Of a stretch of 64,000 nt of DNA, positions 34,022-44,420 are shown piece by piece. This stretch comes from Diploptera punctata. Taxonomy: Eukaryota; Arthropoda; Insecta; Blattodea; Blaberidae. The stretch spans positions 3,893,501 to 3,957,500 of the forward strand of contig JASPKZ010010272.1 in the NCBI GenBank assembly GCA_030220185.1. Direction: 5' to 3'. A program made the position numbers and the translations under genes. How positions within the stretch are numbered: position 1 is the stretch's first letter; every line of letters begins with the position of its first letter. The notes under the pieces are model-generated. The model searched no databases and had not been told where the DNA came from. It was given only the letters and a program-made list of their open reading frames with translations.

Positions 34022-34330
34022 GTCCACCGTTGTGGTCTCGAGGTAGCGTGCTGCCTTGTCACGCAGCGGGCCCAGGTTTGATTCACAATTGGAACAGGCT
34101 CCTGGGTCAGGCTTTTTTTGGGTTTTTCCTCGCCTGTAAGACAAATGTCAGGAAGCTTAAGGCCCAACAGTCCCCAAAAATCATCTGGCTATCATCATCA
34201 TTCTTCACTGGTGTGGAAAGCAACGGGAAGCTACCACACCTATAATTCCCTAGTAAAGCTGCAAAGCATAGCATGAAAATGCTATGATTGCAGTGAAAGA
34301 CATGCCCTCAGGCAGAATTATTATGGATGG
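34022..34330 (+). mobile_element. SINE S3 inserted in LINE C
   Basis: Near-identical 12-bp duplications ATCTTAGAAAGT (34010-34021) and ATCCTAGAAAGT (34331-34342) flank a plus-strand S3 copy whose A and B boxes are at the left. Confidence 0.88.
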
Positions 34331-34342
34331 ATCCTAGAAAGT

Positions 34343-34740
34343 ATAATGTTATATGGATTGGAAGTTCGGACAATGGCACAACAATATGCCAACAGAATAA
34401 CTGCAGTTGAAATGGATTTTTGGAGAAGAGCTGTCAGAAAATCTCGACTGGAAAGAATTAGAAATACAGAAATTAGAAAATGGATGAATGCAGAGAGAAG
34501 TATAAAGGATGATATTGAATACAAAAGACTAATGTGGCATGGTCATGTAAAAAGAAGGCAGGATGGAAGACTACTAAAGGCTGTCTATACATGGAAAATT
34601 GAAAGGAGCACAAAAGGAAGACCAAGAACCATCTGGAAGAATAACATTCAACATTCAATGAGGAAATTTGGTATAATGGATCAAGACACGGAGGACAGAG
34701 CACAATGAAGAACTTTTATTAAAGGAAATTTATGAATGTG
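34343..34740 (+). pseudogene. LINE family C fragment, right part
   Basis: Frame 34346-34708 reads LYGLEVRTMAQQYANRITAV EMDFWRRAVRKS...RLMWHGHVKRRQDG...KGRPRTIWKNN, the same C-terminus as at 2.7-3.2 kb. Confidence 0.85.
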
Positions 34741-34819
34741 TATTATAACTGATAATCTATGTGTCCGTAGTCATTTATATATTTTAATTATTATTAAGAT
34801 TGATTGAAGAAAAACCTCA

Positions 34820-35097
34820 ACGAAGAAAAATTAATGCCTGAATCGGGATTTGAACCCAAAACCTCTAGCTCTGTACACTAGTTGCTAACCATTAAACTAT
34901 TTGAGCTTTTGAATATTAGGCTGCCAGATAGCACTGGTAGCGACTACTATCTGCTTCTGACGATAAAGAAAATTGTATGTGAGGAAGAAAAATTAGTATT
35001 TGTATCAGAAGCCTGAAATAGTGTAATGGTAAGACACTAGCATACAGAGCTAGAGGTTTTGGGTTCAAATTCCGATTCAGGCATTAATTTTTCTTTT
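34820..35097. mobile_element. inverted-repeat element with tRNA-like ends
   Basis: The left end (AATGCCTGAATCGGGATTTG, minus-strand tRNA-like) and right end (plus-strand tRNA-like, GGGTTCAAATTCCGATTCAG) are inverted copies of about 85 bp. They face outward-in and contain A and B box-like sequences. About 110 bp separate them. No coding capacity. Confidence 0.7.
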
Positions 35098-35336
35098 CAA
35101 AATAATAATTGTCCATCATTGTGATTGTTAAAATGTAAATTAATACACAAAAAAAATTATGTATAAATTCATTACTATGGAAAAGAAGTCATCCTTCAGT
35201 GGATTCCATAACATTTTGGAATCTTGAACAATGAAAAGCTGATCTCCTTGTGAAGAAAGGTTCCTTGATAGCACAATCACCGAAACTATTTCAGTTAAAT
35301 GGTAAATAAAATAAAAACCAAGGACAATAACAATAT

Positions 35337-35508
35337 GAGTTAAGGTTTTTGACTCACCTCATATTTTTTTATATTTCTTGCAGACTAGTTTTTTCACACT
35401 TGTGTAATACTCTGTATTGTCAATGCCTCCCAACATCACACAAGTGTGAATAAACTAGTCTGCAAGAAATATAAAAAATATGAGATGAGTCAAAATCCCT
35501 AACTCATA
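35337..35508. mobile_element. palindromic MITE
   Basis: ATTTCTTGCAGACTAGTTTT and ACTAGTCTGCAAGAAATATA arms, about 70 bp each, separated by about 30 bp. No hammerhead-like core seen in this one. Confidence 0.8.
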
Positions 35509-35769
35509 ATAATTAAAAGAAACCTCATAGTGTTACTTCCTTCAAACATTAAATAATAGACTTATCATCCTCAGAAGACAAGAAATGGGAATGCCTCTTT
35601 AACAACACAAACTCCATATTAGAACTTCCTTGGAAGACAGAAGTTGCTCAATTGAAATTAACTATGGCTCATGATGACTTCCTTGTAAAAGATCTGCACA
35701 AGATCAATATATTGTCTATACCAATATGCAACAATTCAGAGGAAAAAATGGATGACAAACACATCGACA

Positions 35770-35885
35770 ATTGTGCAGCTATGATGATCTTGAAGATTTT
35801 CGGGCTGTAGGCCGTGGTTGTGAGGCTTGTAGTTCCCCCAACGTTTTGCAACTAGACCGTGAAAGTCTACGTGAATACATTAAAC
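35770..35885 (+). mobile_element. Penelope-like terminal fragment
   Basis: ATTTTCGGGCTGTAGGCCGT, AGGCTTGTAGTTCCCCCAAC and CCGTGAAAGTCTACG, the same block order as at 15.4 kb on the other strand. Confidence 0.5.
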
Positions 35886-36019
35886 TGTGCAGCTATCAAA
35901 CAGGAAATTTCCAAAACTTCAAAGTACTGGAGAACAAGATTGCTAATAAGTTCAGTGTTAGATGCAACATATTAGACACCAACCAACCAAACATATTTAC
36001 TCTTTATATCCCTTTATTC

Positions 36020-36722
36020 AATAAAACTAAATATATGGTCACACGTAGAAATACATTATATAATGGAATTGGACAGCTATTGACAAATGAGGGAAATTTT
36101 GAGGAAGTGGCTGAATTCAAATACCTAGGAACAATAATCACAAATAGGAATGAGATGCACAAAGAAATTAAACATAGCCTCAATTCTGGGAATGCATGCT
36201 ATTATGCATTGCAGAGACTCTTGATGTCCCAACTCCTTTCAAAAAACATTAAACTGAAAATAAATAAAACTATTATTCTACCAGTTATATTATATGGGTG
36301 TGAAACATGGACTCTTACTTTAAGGGAGGAAAGGAGATTACAAGTATTCGAGAATAAAGTACTTAGGAAAATTTTTGGACCAAAGAGAGATGAGCAGACA
36401 GGTGAATGGAGAAGACTAGATAACAATGAACTACGTGGTCTTTATAGGAAGCCAGATATAATAAGAACAATTAAATCTCGTAGACTACGATGGGCAGGAC
36501 ATGTTGCACGTATGGGGAATGAAAGACTTGCATGGAAGCTTCTTGCAGGAAAGCCAGAGGGAAAATGCCCAGTTGGTAGACCAAGAATGAGGTGAGGGAA
36601 GTAGATCATACAGGGAATGATTGGAAAGCATTAGCTCAGGATAGGGATGTATGGAGAGCTAATGTCCATGCGGCCATGAACTTACAGGTTTGATAGTGCC
36701 AGTGAGTAAGTAAGTATGTAAG
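36020..36722 (+). mobile_element. LINE family A, 5'-truncated insertion
   Basis: Target-site duplication TATCCCTTTATTC at 36007-36019 and 36723-36735. The open frame reads VAEFKYLGTIITNRNEMHKE, ILYGCETWTLTLREERRLQV, KVLRKIFGPKRDEQTGEW, and GHVARMGNERLAWKLLAGKP before a frame break. This is the best-preserved family A tail in the window. The tail ends in GTAAG repeats. Confidence 0.92.
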
Positions 36723-36735
36723 TATCCCTTTATTC

Positions 36736-37115
36736 GATGCAAAAATGTTGCTACACTTTTATATGAATTAAGATTTGGTTTACATTCTTAAAATAAATTC
36801 TGCCGAATTTTGAAACAACCTCAATAGCAGACTTAAATATCATGTTTTAAATTAAGATAGCAAAATGTATGCTATATGACCTGTGCTGTAATATTTAAAC
36901 AGCTTTTAGAGGTTCTTCTAATATGATTACATATAAAGAAATGTATTTATTAAAAAAAAAAAAAGGTAATATGTCACATGACTCGTGTATACTTTTCTGG
37001 TGAATGAAATAGAACATAAAATAACTCATACAAAGTTATGACCTACTTCTTTGTGAAATATGTTTAACAATTTTTATGTTTACATTATTATTATTATTAT
37101 TATTATTGATATTAT
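36736..37115. other. intron-like; (ATT)n near the donor of the next exon
   Basis: AT-rich. An ATT repeat at 37085-37115 lies just inside the intron downstream of the Myb-like exon. Confidence 0.5.
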
Positions 37116-37118
37116 TAC

Positions 37119-37458
37119 CTTGTACTTCAGTAACTGTAGAGTTGAATTCCCTTCTCATCAGGTTAAACAGTATCCTCTCCCATCCTTTTAGTTCGATGAT
37201 TGTGTTCTGATTTCTGTTCATATTTATTTTAGACCTTAACCTGGTCTTCATGTTGAATATTTTTTTATAGATTTGAGCCTTACTTACTACTTTACCACAT
37301 TTCTTCATGTATATCTCCCCAATTTCTTTAATACTTTCTATTTTTTTTTGCAAGATTTCAGGTAACTGAGATTTTTCAAATATTATTGGGTAGTTCTTTA
37401 TTATATCTACAAATCCTTCCAGTGAATCTGCCTCATTTTGCTTCATATTGACGTCCAT
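37119..37458 (-). CDS. Myb/SANT-like (three-helix) domain exon
   Basis: Minus-strand exon of 113 codons plus one base from ATG 37458 (MDVNMKQNEADSLEGFVDII). The core FVDIIKNYPIIFEKSQLPEI ... KAQIYKKIFNMKTRLRSKIN ... ELKGWERILFNLM has the helix spacing and aromatic pattern of Myb/SANT- or MADF-like DNA-binding modules found beside BED fingers in arthropod proteins. I recognise the fold type, not a named gene. The donor CAAG|GTAATA is phase 1, like the other exons. A weaker acceptor (CCTGTTGACCTCAG|CA) upstream would also give phase 1, so an internal-exon use cannot be excluded. Confidence 0.65.
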
Positions 37459-37807
37459 GATTAAAAGTGTATGAATATTTAATGCTGAGGTCAACAGGTT
37501 GACATGCAGTTGAAACTATGAGCTTTCTCCCAGACAGAACTTCGGACACAATCCGTTGTAGAAAAAAAAATGAATATGAAATACATTTAGATATCTTGGA
37601 TGCCAAATATATTACTTATCATACTCTGATTGTTTTGTCAAAACCATTGTCTTTTAGTAGAAGAAGAGGTATCTAGATATGCAAATAAAACTAACAATTG
37701 AAAGTGGATGGACTAATCTTGGAAGCATGTGGAGATATCTACATGAACACTATACAGATTTTATTACCATCAGTGATAAGACTCAAAGAGTTCATATTTG
37801 TATTTTT

Positions 37808-38095
37808 GTATATACCCCATACATCCTGCATAGGGACACAGGTACTCCCTAGTGGGAGTTTGTTAATCAAGCTAATTTAGTTAATGCTTATTTACCTACA
37901 AATGTCAACGAGTGACGGATCGTTAGCACATGCCTCAATGAGACCTCTAGTAGGCAAAGAGTATTTAAAGTCCCTCCTGGAGGACTTGACCCTTGGATTT
38001 TTCATTCTAAAAATCCATCGACTCTTGCCAGGTTTGAACTTGTGATCCTTGGGATTAGAGATAAGAAGAATAATCACTAGATCACCCTGAAATCC
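37808..38095 (-). mobile_element. SINE S2, minus copy
   Basis: CCATACATCCTGCATAGGGA at the left (tail) through GGTTTGAACTTGTGATCC (B box, inverted) at the right. Confidence 0.85.
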
Positions 38096-38254
38096 CCATA
38101 AATATTTTTGTAATCTCTTGGCCATAAACTAGCATACACTTTCATCAAGTATTTTTAACATTTTGTTTTCTGAAAATTGATTATGAGATTGGAACCTCTC
38201 CCAAGGGAATTTTAAAATGTTATATCCCAACAGTGACATTTAATTATGCATAAA

Positions 38255-38435
38255 ACGTAGTTTTATTTGATTTTCATATTTATTATATAATTCAGTGACA
38301 GCTGTTTCGGTACACTGTACCTTCTTCAGACATGTTAACAGATTAAATTTCTTAACATGTCTGAAGAAGGTACAGTATACCGAAACAGCTGTAACTGAAT
38401 TATATAATAAATATGAAAATCAAATAAAACTAGGT
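38255..38435. mobile_element. palindromic element with two opposed hammerhead-like cores
   Basis: Two ~85-bp arms are inverted copies. The plus-strand core is CTGAAGA (38361-38367), hairpin GGTA/TACC, GAAA (38382-38385), C(AGCT)G, TA. The minus-strand core in the left arm is CTGAAGA (38329-38323), hairpin, GAAA (38308-38305), C(AGCT)G, TC. Both are intact. The outer arms are shared with 15.1 kb. Confidence 0.8.
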
Positions 38436-38439
38436 TTCA

Positions 38440-39070
38440 TTTTTATTTAATTAATAAATATGGATTTTCATCAAGTAAACACCAACTCAACTGATTATTT
38501 AATTATGCAATTGTGGATGTATGAATGTTTTATATATTTTTAGAACAATCAATTTTTAATGCTAGATTAAACTGAGTTGTACTATGGAGACAGCGATTTT
38601 TCCTTTCCAATTGACAAGGAGTAACCTTCCTGTCTACATTACAATTTATTTTTTATAAAAAAATGATAACCTGGCTTTTTTATGAATGAGTATCATATTC
38701 CAGAATAATTATTCCAATTTATTCATATGGCCCACTGTCACTTGTGTTTAGGTCTAACAATCAGATATTAATTCAAAAGAGTATTTCTCTCTCTCTCTTT
38801 GGAGCTCTCTATAATCTCTTTGAAATTATTCAGAGTGTCTCAAAGTAGTTAACATAGTTATTACATATGGAAAATTTCTATTAATTTCACAAAAGATAAT
38901 TCAAAAGCCACTTAAATATGACACTATTATATAGAAATGTTACGAATGAAAACAGAATGAACCCCATTTGAATTTATCTTGCTCTTATACAATAAATTAC
39001 AATTTTTAGATTCTTGGGCATCTTAGGTCACATTGTGTCTAGGATCTTCCGGCATTGATAAATAACAGTC
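38440..39070. other. no gene seen
   Basis: AT-rich, with a (CT)n patch near 38787. Confidence 0.5.
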
Positions 39071-39086
39071 TGGTATTTAATTAAAT

Positions 39087-39430
39087 GTCCCGCGCAGTAG
39101 CCGAGTGGTTAAGGCAGGAAGCCTTGGCGCAGAGCTACGGGACTTGCGCTGGTTCGAGTCTCCATGGGGGAAGAAATTTTCTCGTGGTATTTCGGCCAGT
39201 ATGGGACCGGTGCCCACCCAGCATCGTGATGCATTTGGGTAGCTACAATAAGTAGCGGCTCCAGGTTGAGAAAACCAGCTATAACGGCTGGGGGAATCGA
39301 CATGCTGACCACATGTCACCCCTACACTGGCTGATTATCATCTACCTATGTGATTGACACATGTGATGTGAGGCCAGCAGCCAGCTGGTAGGCTAAGGGC
39401 CTTATAGGCCTGTCACGCCAGGAGTTTTTT
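39087..39430 (+). mobile_element. SINE S1, best-preserved copy
   Basis: Target-site duplication TATTTAATTAAAT at 39074-39086 and 39431-39443. The head GCGCAGTAGCCGAGTGGTTA and B box GGTTCGAGTCTCC are clear. The body is 99-bp-scale collinear with all other S1 copies. Confidence 0.93.
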
Positions 39431-39714
39431 TATTTAATTAAATATACATTGACTATGTGCAGTGATCTGTTTCTATATATGTTAACTGTCAATTTTTAAT
39501 GAATTATGAAATAAAGTTAAAAGATGACATTAAATGAAATCTAAACCCAGAATTACCTTGAAAACTAAGAAAAATTACATAACATCCATATTTAGGTTGG
39601 CCAGTTCTAGAACTAGAATGCATTATCTCTTGAACACAAGTCTCAAATGCTGTCATCTAAATCAAATTTTGTATTGAATAAACAGTTTACTATGTAACCA
39701 TAGAAAAAAAAAAA

Positions 39715-40110
39715 ATAGTAGTAGTAGTATGCCCTTGTGTCCCTCAGTGAGACTTAGTGTTCTCCTCCTAGAGGGGAAAAATTCAACCATACTAATTTAG
39801 TTATATTTGTTTTTTGTACAGAAGTCATTGAATAGCCTGGGTCAGTATTCCACCTCATAGTGACATCTAGGAAACCAAGGTATTTCTGGATGTGAACATT
39901 CAGTAAATTTTGAACAGAAGACTTTTTATTCAGGCTTGTGGTTCTTTTACAAGCCTCAAAATCTTCAGACTTGGGACTCATGGCTTAGAGTCCCTCCCGG
40001 AGGACTTGGTCCCTTTGATTTTTTCATCCTTAAAAATCCATCGACCACACTAGGTTTGAACCCGCGACCCTTGGGAGGCAAGGAACATATCCACTAGACC
40101 ACCGTGGCCG
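39715..40110 (-). mobile_element. SINE S2, minus copy
   Basis: Tail side at left next to (GTA)n. The inverted B box CTAGGTTTGAACCCGCGACC and A box TCCACTAGACCACCGTGGCC at the right end are nearly consensus. Confidence 0.88.
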
Positions 40111-40406
40111 ATTGAAAACTTTACCAAAAATAGGTACATAACACAAATTTGATGAGCTTCAACACTTAAATATTAAAAATTTGTTGCAAGTTGTCTACAA
40201 ATAAAAAACCTGACATGGACCATTTTTTAAATGTAATAACACATATCTTATATTTTTTTCAAGTAAAAATAACATTTTTAAGAAAGAACTTTCATATCTT
40301 TTCTCATTAATTAATTTTCTGTCCCAAGTAATGATTGCTATTTGTCAGGTTGAATACTAACAAGTTAAAATTATAAATTCCAATTCCTACTAGAAGTTTG
40401 TTTTAC

Positions 40407-40682
40407 CTCGGTGAATGCGGAATCTATTCACACGCTCTGCTATCATTGTACGACAACGAGCGAATTCAACTGCATCTATATCAGGAACATGATTATGATT
40501 GACAGTAACACGCGGTTCTCTGAAATCCGGGCTAGTGAAAATACTTCCTTTACAGTGTGTTGAACGTTGAACACAACGCCATCGAATTTTGTCACCCATC
40601 GCTTTATGTTTCGTATACATAAATCCTAGATGGATCACCTTATGATGACCCTTGTTAGACTTGATGACCTCAAGACGTGACA
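40407..40682 (-). CDS. FLYWCH zinc-finger exon, symmetric phase 1-1
   Basis: Minus-strand internal exon of 276 bp (two bases, 91 codons, one base). It encodes SRLEVIKSNKGHHKVIHLGF...KIRWRCVQRSTHCKG...RVTVNHNHVPD, a FLYWCH finger with W34, C36, C43, H62 and H64, followed by a helical EFARCRTMIAERVNRFRIHR tail. The acceptor AACATTCTTTCAG|TG and donor CGAG|GTAAAA bracket it. There is no start codon before the domain, so it must be joined to an upstream exon. The BED exon at 42.4 kb, 1.7 kb upstream, has the matching phase. If the donor were skipped it would end after four residues at a stop (KTNF), so use as a terminal exon is also possible. Confidence 0.85.
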
Positions 40683-40917
40683 CTGAAAGAATGTTCGCTC
40701 TGTGACTTTTACAAATATAATACATTTTTAGTCAAATTTTTTTTTTTACCAAATGACCTTAATACTTGTCATTGTTCAAAGGAGGAACAAACAATTGTGA
40801 TGATCAAGAGCTAATTTCAAATTTGTTTATATTTCTACAAAATCATTCATGGATAGTGAAAAAGTCTTAAATGTAAACAATTTTTTATTAAATTCTCATG
40901 GTGTAATAATAATAATC

Positions 40918-41175
40918 ATCCATGCAAGTATTAGGCCATGTGGTCTGTTATGGCCTTAAAGAGGAATTTTCCATTCAGAGCTTTTTTTGGACACCCCAGC
41001 GATCTTTCACCTTCGGAGTAGTAACGAAGCATTGCTTTTGGAGTTCTGTGAGATGGCATTTGTTGAAGATGAGCTTTCCAGTTGCTACATTAGTGGGAAA
41101 ATCCAACAATAATACCCCTTTGGGCCAGCAATTCATTGGGTGAAAAATTTACATTTGCTTTCAAGTCTGTAATAA
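40918..41175 (-). pseudogene. LINE D 3' end, decayed minus copy
   Basis: AAGTATTAGGCCATGTGGTC and GGACACCCCAGCGATCTTTC match the 3' part at 19.04-19.12 kb, and GGCCAGCAATTCATTGG matches the 5'-UTR-like block at 19.62 kb. Confidence 0.6.
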
Positions 41176-41179
41176 TAAT

Positions 41180-42370
41180 TCAAATGAATTAAATTACATT
41201 TCTTCTGCTGATGACTAAATTCTTAATGCAAGTACTTTATGAGATCTGTATATTACAAGTTATAAAGACACTTTACCAAAGAGGAATGAAAATGAAGATA
41301 TTTAAAAACTGTGTGCCACCTAACCAAAAGAATGAAGATAACTCAAGTATCATATGTCCTAGAATTGGAGATAAAAAAAGAAAGAAGCTTAAAGAAGGAG
41401 GTTAAGAATACAATCAAATGATAATGTTGGGAGAAAATATGATAATGCCAAAATCAAATAGAAAATAGGAATTTTTAGTACCCAAACTTATATTTTAAAC
41501 TCGTAATTTAAGAAATTGTTAATATTTTACATCAACATAGCAGAGATGTTTAAAATATTAAGAAGGAAACATATTCTAACTATCGTTCTGTGATAACAGG
41601 TTCTTTCATTATAAAATTTGAAATATAATTTGAACTCAGTAAGCTGTACATAGAATTGTTATTTTGCATCACAAATAATACAATATGAAATGCGCACAAC
41701 GTGCAAAGAAGATTGTTCTTAGTCACTGCCAGAGTTTCACCAACGATTCTGATCTCATCCTACAGTTTAGCATATGATATCTCTCGCACTGTTCACCACA
41801 TCTTGCACACACACAGTCTGGGCCGGGCTCGTGGAATCTGTGGTTGCATCACAAATGTTTGTGTGTTTTAATATTAATAAAAAATAAGCATACCATATCA
41901 TGACATATTATTGTACTTAAGATATGATAAAAAAATCACAAAGAAAATTAATTATAAAAAATCTATCATTTAGGCCTATACCATGTATTGACTTAAGCAA
42001 TCATGAAGACTATCAGACCAATTTATTGTTATACAAATCATATAAATCATTCTCAAGAGAATTATCTAGAATATAGGTTTATGAAACTATTCCATAAACA
42101 CTTACACAGATGACAAAACAGACAAAACCCTGAATTTATTCTAAAACTGTAACATGAAAGAAGAAATATCATGCTCATTTATGGAGGATTTGTTTCATCT
42201 TGTAAATATGAACTTCAATCAAAAAAATTACATCTGATTCTATTTAAAAATTAGAATGGTAGACAACAACATAATAATGTATGAGAAAATGACTTCATAA
42301 TAATTAAGCCATTAGAATTATTACGAATCAAATTACTAATATTGAACTCAGGGAGTGGAAAACAACTCAC
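41180..42370. other. intron-like, no gene seen
   Basis: AT-rich. No coding or repeat boundary recognised. Confidence 0.5.
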
Positions 42371-42374
42371 TCAC

Positions 42375-42618
42375 CTGATTTTTTTTGAAGAAAATCAACT
42401 GAAGACTCATTCTCCTCATGGTTTGAAGGTAACTTATATAACTTTTCACTTAACTTTGCAAATGGATGTTTTAAACGAACATGTCTATTTAAATTTGAAG
42501 TAGAACCTCCTTTGAATGAAAGTTCATAGCTGCATATACTGCACTTCACTTTATTATTCGTAATAAGTTTAAAATATTCCCATATTAAGCTTATACGCTG
42601 TCGCCCAGTATGTGCCAT
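42375..42618 (-). CDS. BED-type zinc-finger exon with its own start codon
   Basis: Minus-strand exon of 81 codons plus one base from ATG 42618 (MAHTGRQRISLIWEYFKLI). Canonical BED finger: W13, F16, C26-x2-C29, the TSNLNRH block, H46 and H51 before P52. The acidic residues after it (NHEENESSVDFLQKKS) look like a linker. The donor is TCAG|GTGAGT, phase 1. A strong acceptor (GGTTATTTTTTACAG|TT) lies 38 bp upstream of the ATG, and an in-frame TAA lies between. The exon is thus reached by splicing from a non-coding leader and starts its own protein. The next exon downstream is a FLYWCH exon of matching phase. Confidence 0.85.
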
Positions 42619-42656
42619 AATTTTGTTTTTTCTTTTAAAATGCTCTACTTAGAGAA
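42619..42656 (-). promoter_or_regulatory. 5' UTR piece and acceptor of the BED exon
   Basis: TTTTTTACAG|TTCTCTAAG: a clear polypyrimidine acceptor at 42657-42658. In-frame TAA precedes the ATG. Confidence 0.65.
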
Positions 42657-42659
42657 CTG

Positions 42660-43250
42660 TAAAAAATAACCATCCTAAATACTATAAAAATAATTAATTA
42701 CTCCTTTCATGGAAACATTGAAAATAACATAATTTTAAAAGAAACAAACAATTTTATATTTAATTACATATAAAGAAAGTAATAAAAAAATAAAATAAAA
42801 CCAATGTAATGAAATCTGCAAAGTCAAAAGCTAATTGTTAAAAATATAGATGAATCATTTAGATCTATAAAAATAATGATGTGGCACTATTCATGAATGT
42901 TTAAGTAGAAATTAAATTTTATATTAAAATGTCATATTTGTGTAAACATGATATAGCATATGTATTATAATACAGTTGGTCATTTACACAAAGTGAAACC
43001 AATTCTTAATAATAATAATTAGAGATGGCATCAGGATACAAATAAAATATTTTCATAACTGCAATAATTTCAATAGTGTGTATCTTCTCTATTAAATTAT
43101 TATTTGTATAATATAAAGTAGCATAACAAACTTAGTATAATTTTTTGTTCCCACTGATATAAAACCAATATATATGTTATCTCAATGGCAAAGGAAAACT
43201 GCTAATTCTAAAATATCCCAAAAAAGTGTTTTAAAATTTTATAATGTAGA
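42660..43250. other. intron-like, no gene seen
   Basis: Very AT-rich. Confidence 0.5.
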
Positions 43251-43254
43251 TCTA

Positions 43255-43765
43255 TTCTCCACCACTGTGGTTTCGAAGTAGTGTCGCCTGCCTTGTATGC
43301 AGTGGGCCTGGGTTTGATCCCCGGTCAAGACAAGCATCCTGGGTGATATCTTTTTTTCGGAGTTTTTCCTCACCTGTAAGATCCGTCCATAGTAATTCTG
43401 CCGAGGGCAGGTCCTTCACTGCAATCATAGCACTTTCATGCTATGCTTGCAGCTTTACTAGGGAATTGTAGGTGTAGTAGCTTGCCCTTGCTTTCCACAC
43501 CGGTGAAGGATAATGATGATGATGGCCATATGATTTCGGGGGGATCATTTGGGCCTTAAAGTTTTCCTGACATTTGTCTTACAGGTGAGGAAGAACCCCG
43601 ATAAAAACCTCACCCAGAAAAACTGCCCCGACCGGGGATCAAACCCGGGCCTGCTGCGTGACAAGGCAGCATGCTACCTCGAGACCACAGCGATGGACAC
43701 CTGTAAGATAAATGTCAGGAAACTTTAAGGCCCAAACAGTCCTCAAACATCATCTGGCCATTATA
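43255..43765 (+). mobile_element. SINE S3, plus copy split by an antisense S3
   Basis: The plus copy runs from CCACTGTGGTTTCGAAGTAG to CACCTGTAAGAT, is interrupted, and continues from 43698 as CACCTGTAAGATAAATGTCA. The 12-bp duplication CACCTGTAAGAT marks the insertion. Confidence 0.88.
43383..43697 (-). mobile_element. SINE S3, full antisense copy nested in S3
   Basis: CCATAGTAATTCTGCCGAGG (tail) to GCATGCTACCTCGAGACC (inverted head). It uses an internal site of an older S3 copy. Confidence 0.9.
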
Positions 43766-43769
43766 ATCA

Positions 43770-44260
43770 GTATTTCACATTTGCCATGTTTAGTATGAAT
43801 GGGTGTTTTGTCTTCATGTTGTGTTATCTCAGAGGAAGCTCTGACATTGAGCTGATCACTCATTTGAGGGGGGCCCTCCATGTCCTTGTGTAGTCAAAAA
43901 AGTATCTGTGTGATCCATAGTTAAAAATACCTCTCCTGACAGGTTGTGCCACTGTAAGGCTCGGTGGCATGTAAAAGTATGTATAAGGTGAGAGGTTAAA
44001 CTGTAATAATGGAATGGAATAATATAGATCTATTAATATAAAGAAACAATTAATTCTAAACAATATGAAACATAAGTGTTATAACATCATATTACATGAA
44101 GAAAATACACAAAATTGAAAAATCTATGGAATTAATGAGAAGTATAATGTCCTTTTGTCAAATGCTCCACCCAAATAAAATATTATCTCATTATTATTCA
44201 TGTTGAACTTATGAGAAATGTCACATTTATTTTAAAAAATTGCACTAGTGATAAAAAATC
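43770..44260. other. no gene seen
   Basis: No domain or repeat recognised. Confidence 0.5.
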
Positions 44261-44264
44261 TCCA

Positions 44265-44420
44265 CGACACGACAGGCTAGAAGGCCCTTGACTTTCCAGC
44301 TGGCCTCATATCTGCACGTGTTAATCACGGAGGTGGACGATCATCCAACCAGTATAGGGGTGGCATATGGTCAGCATATTTGGTCCCCTGCCATTATATC
44401 TGGTGTTCTCAACCTGGACA
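44265..44420 (-). mobile_element. SINE S1 fragment, minus
   Basis: CGACAGGCTAGAAGGCCCTT through TATAGGGGTGGCATATGGTC matches the 3' half of S1, inverted. Confidence 0.75.

Noticed and set aside
35337..35508. Hammerhead core in this palindrome
   Set aside because: No CUGANGA or GAAA pair in the right order was found, unlike the other three palindromes.
35771..36595. 274-codon open frame as one gene
   Set aside because: It is a chance fusion of a Penelope-like fragment, spacer and the LINE A insertion at 36020-36722; the duplication lies inside the frame.
39087..39160. tRNA-Ser gene
   Set aside because: It is the head of SINE S1, with body, tail and target-site duplication.
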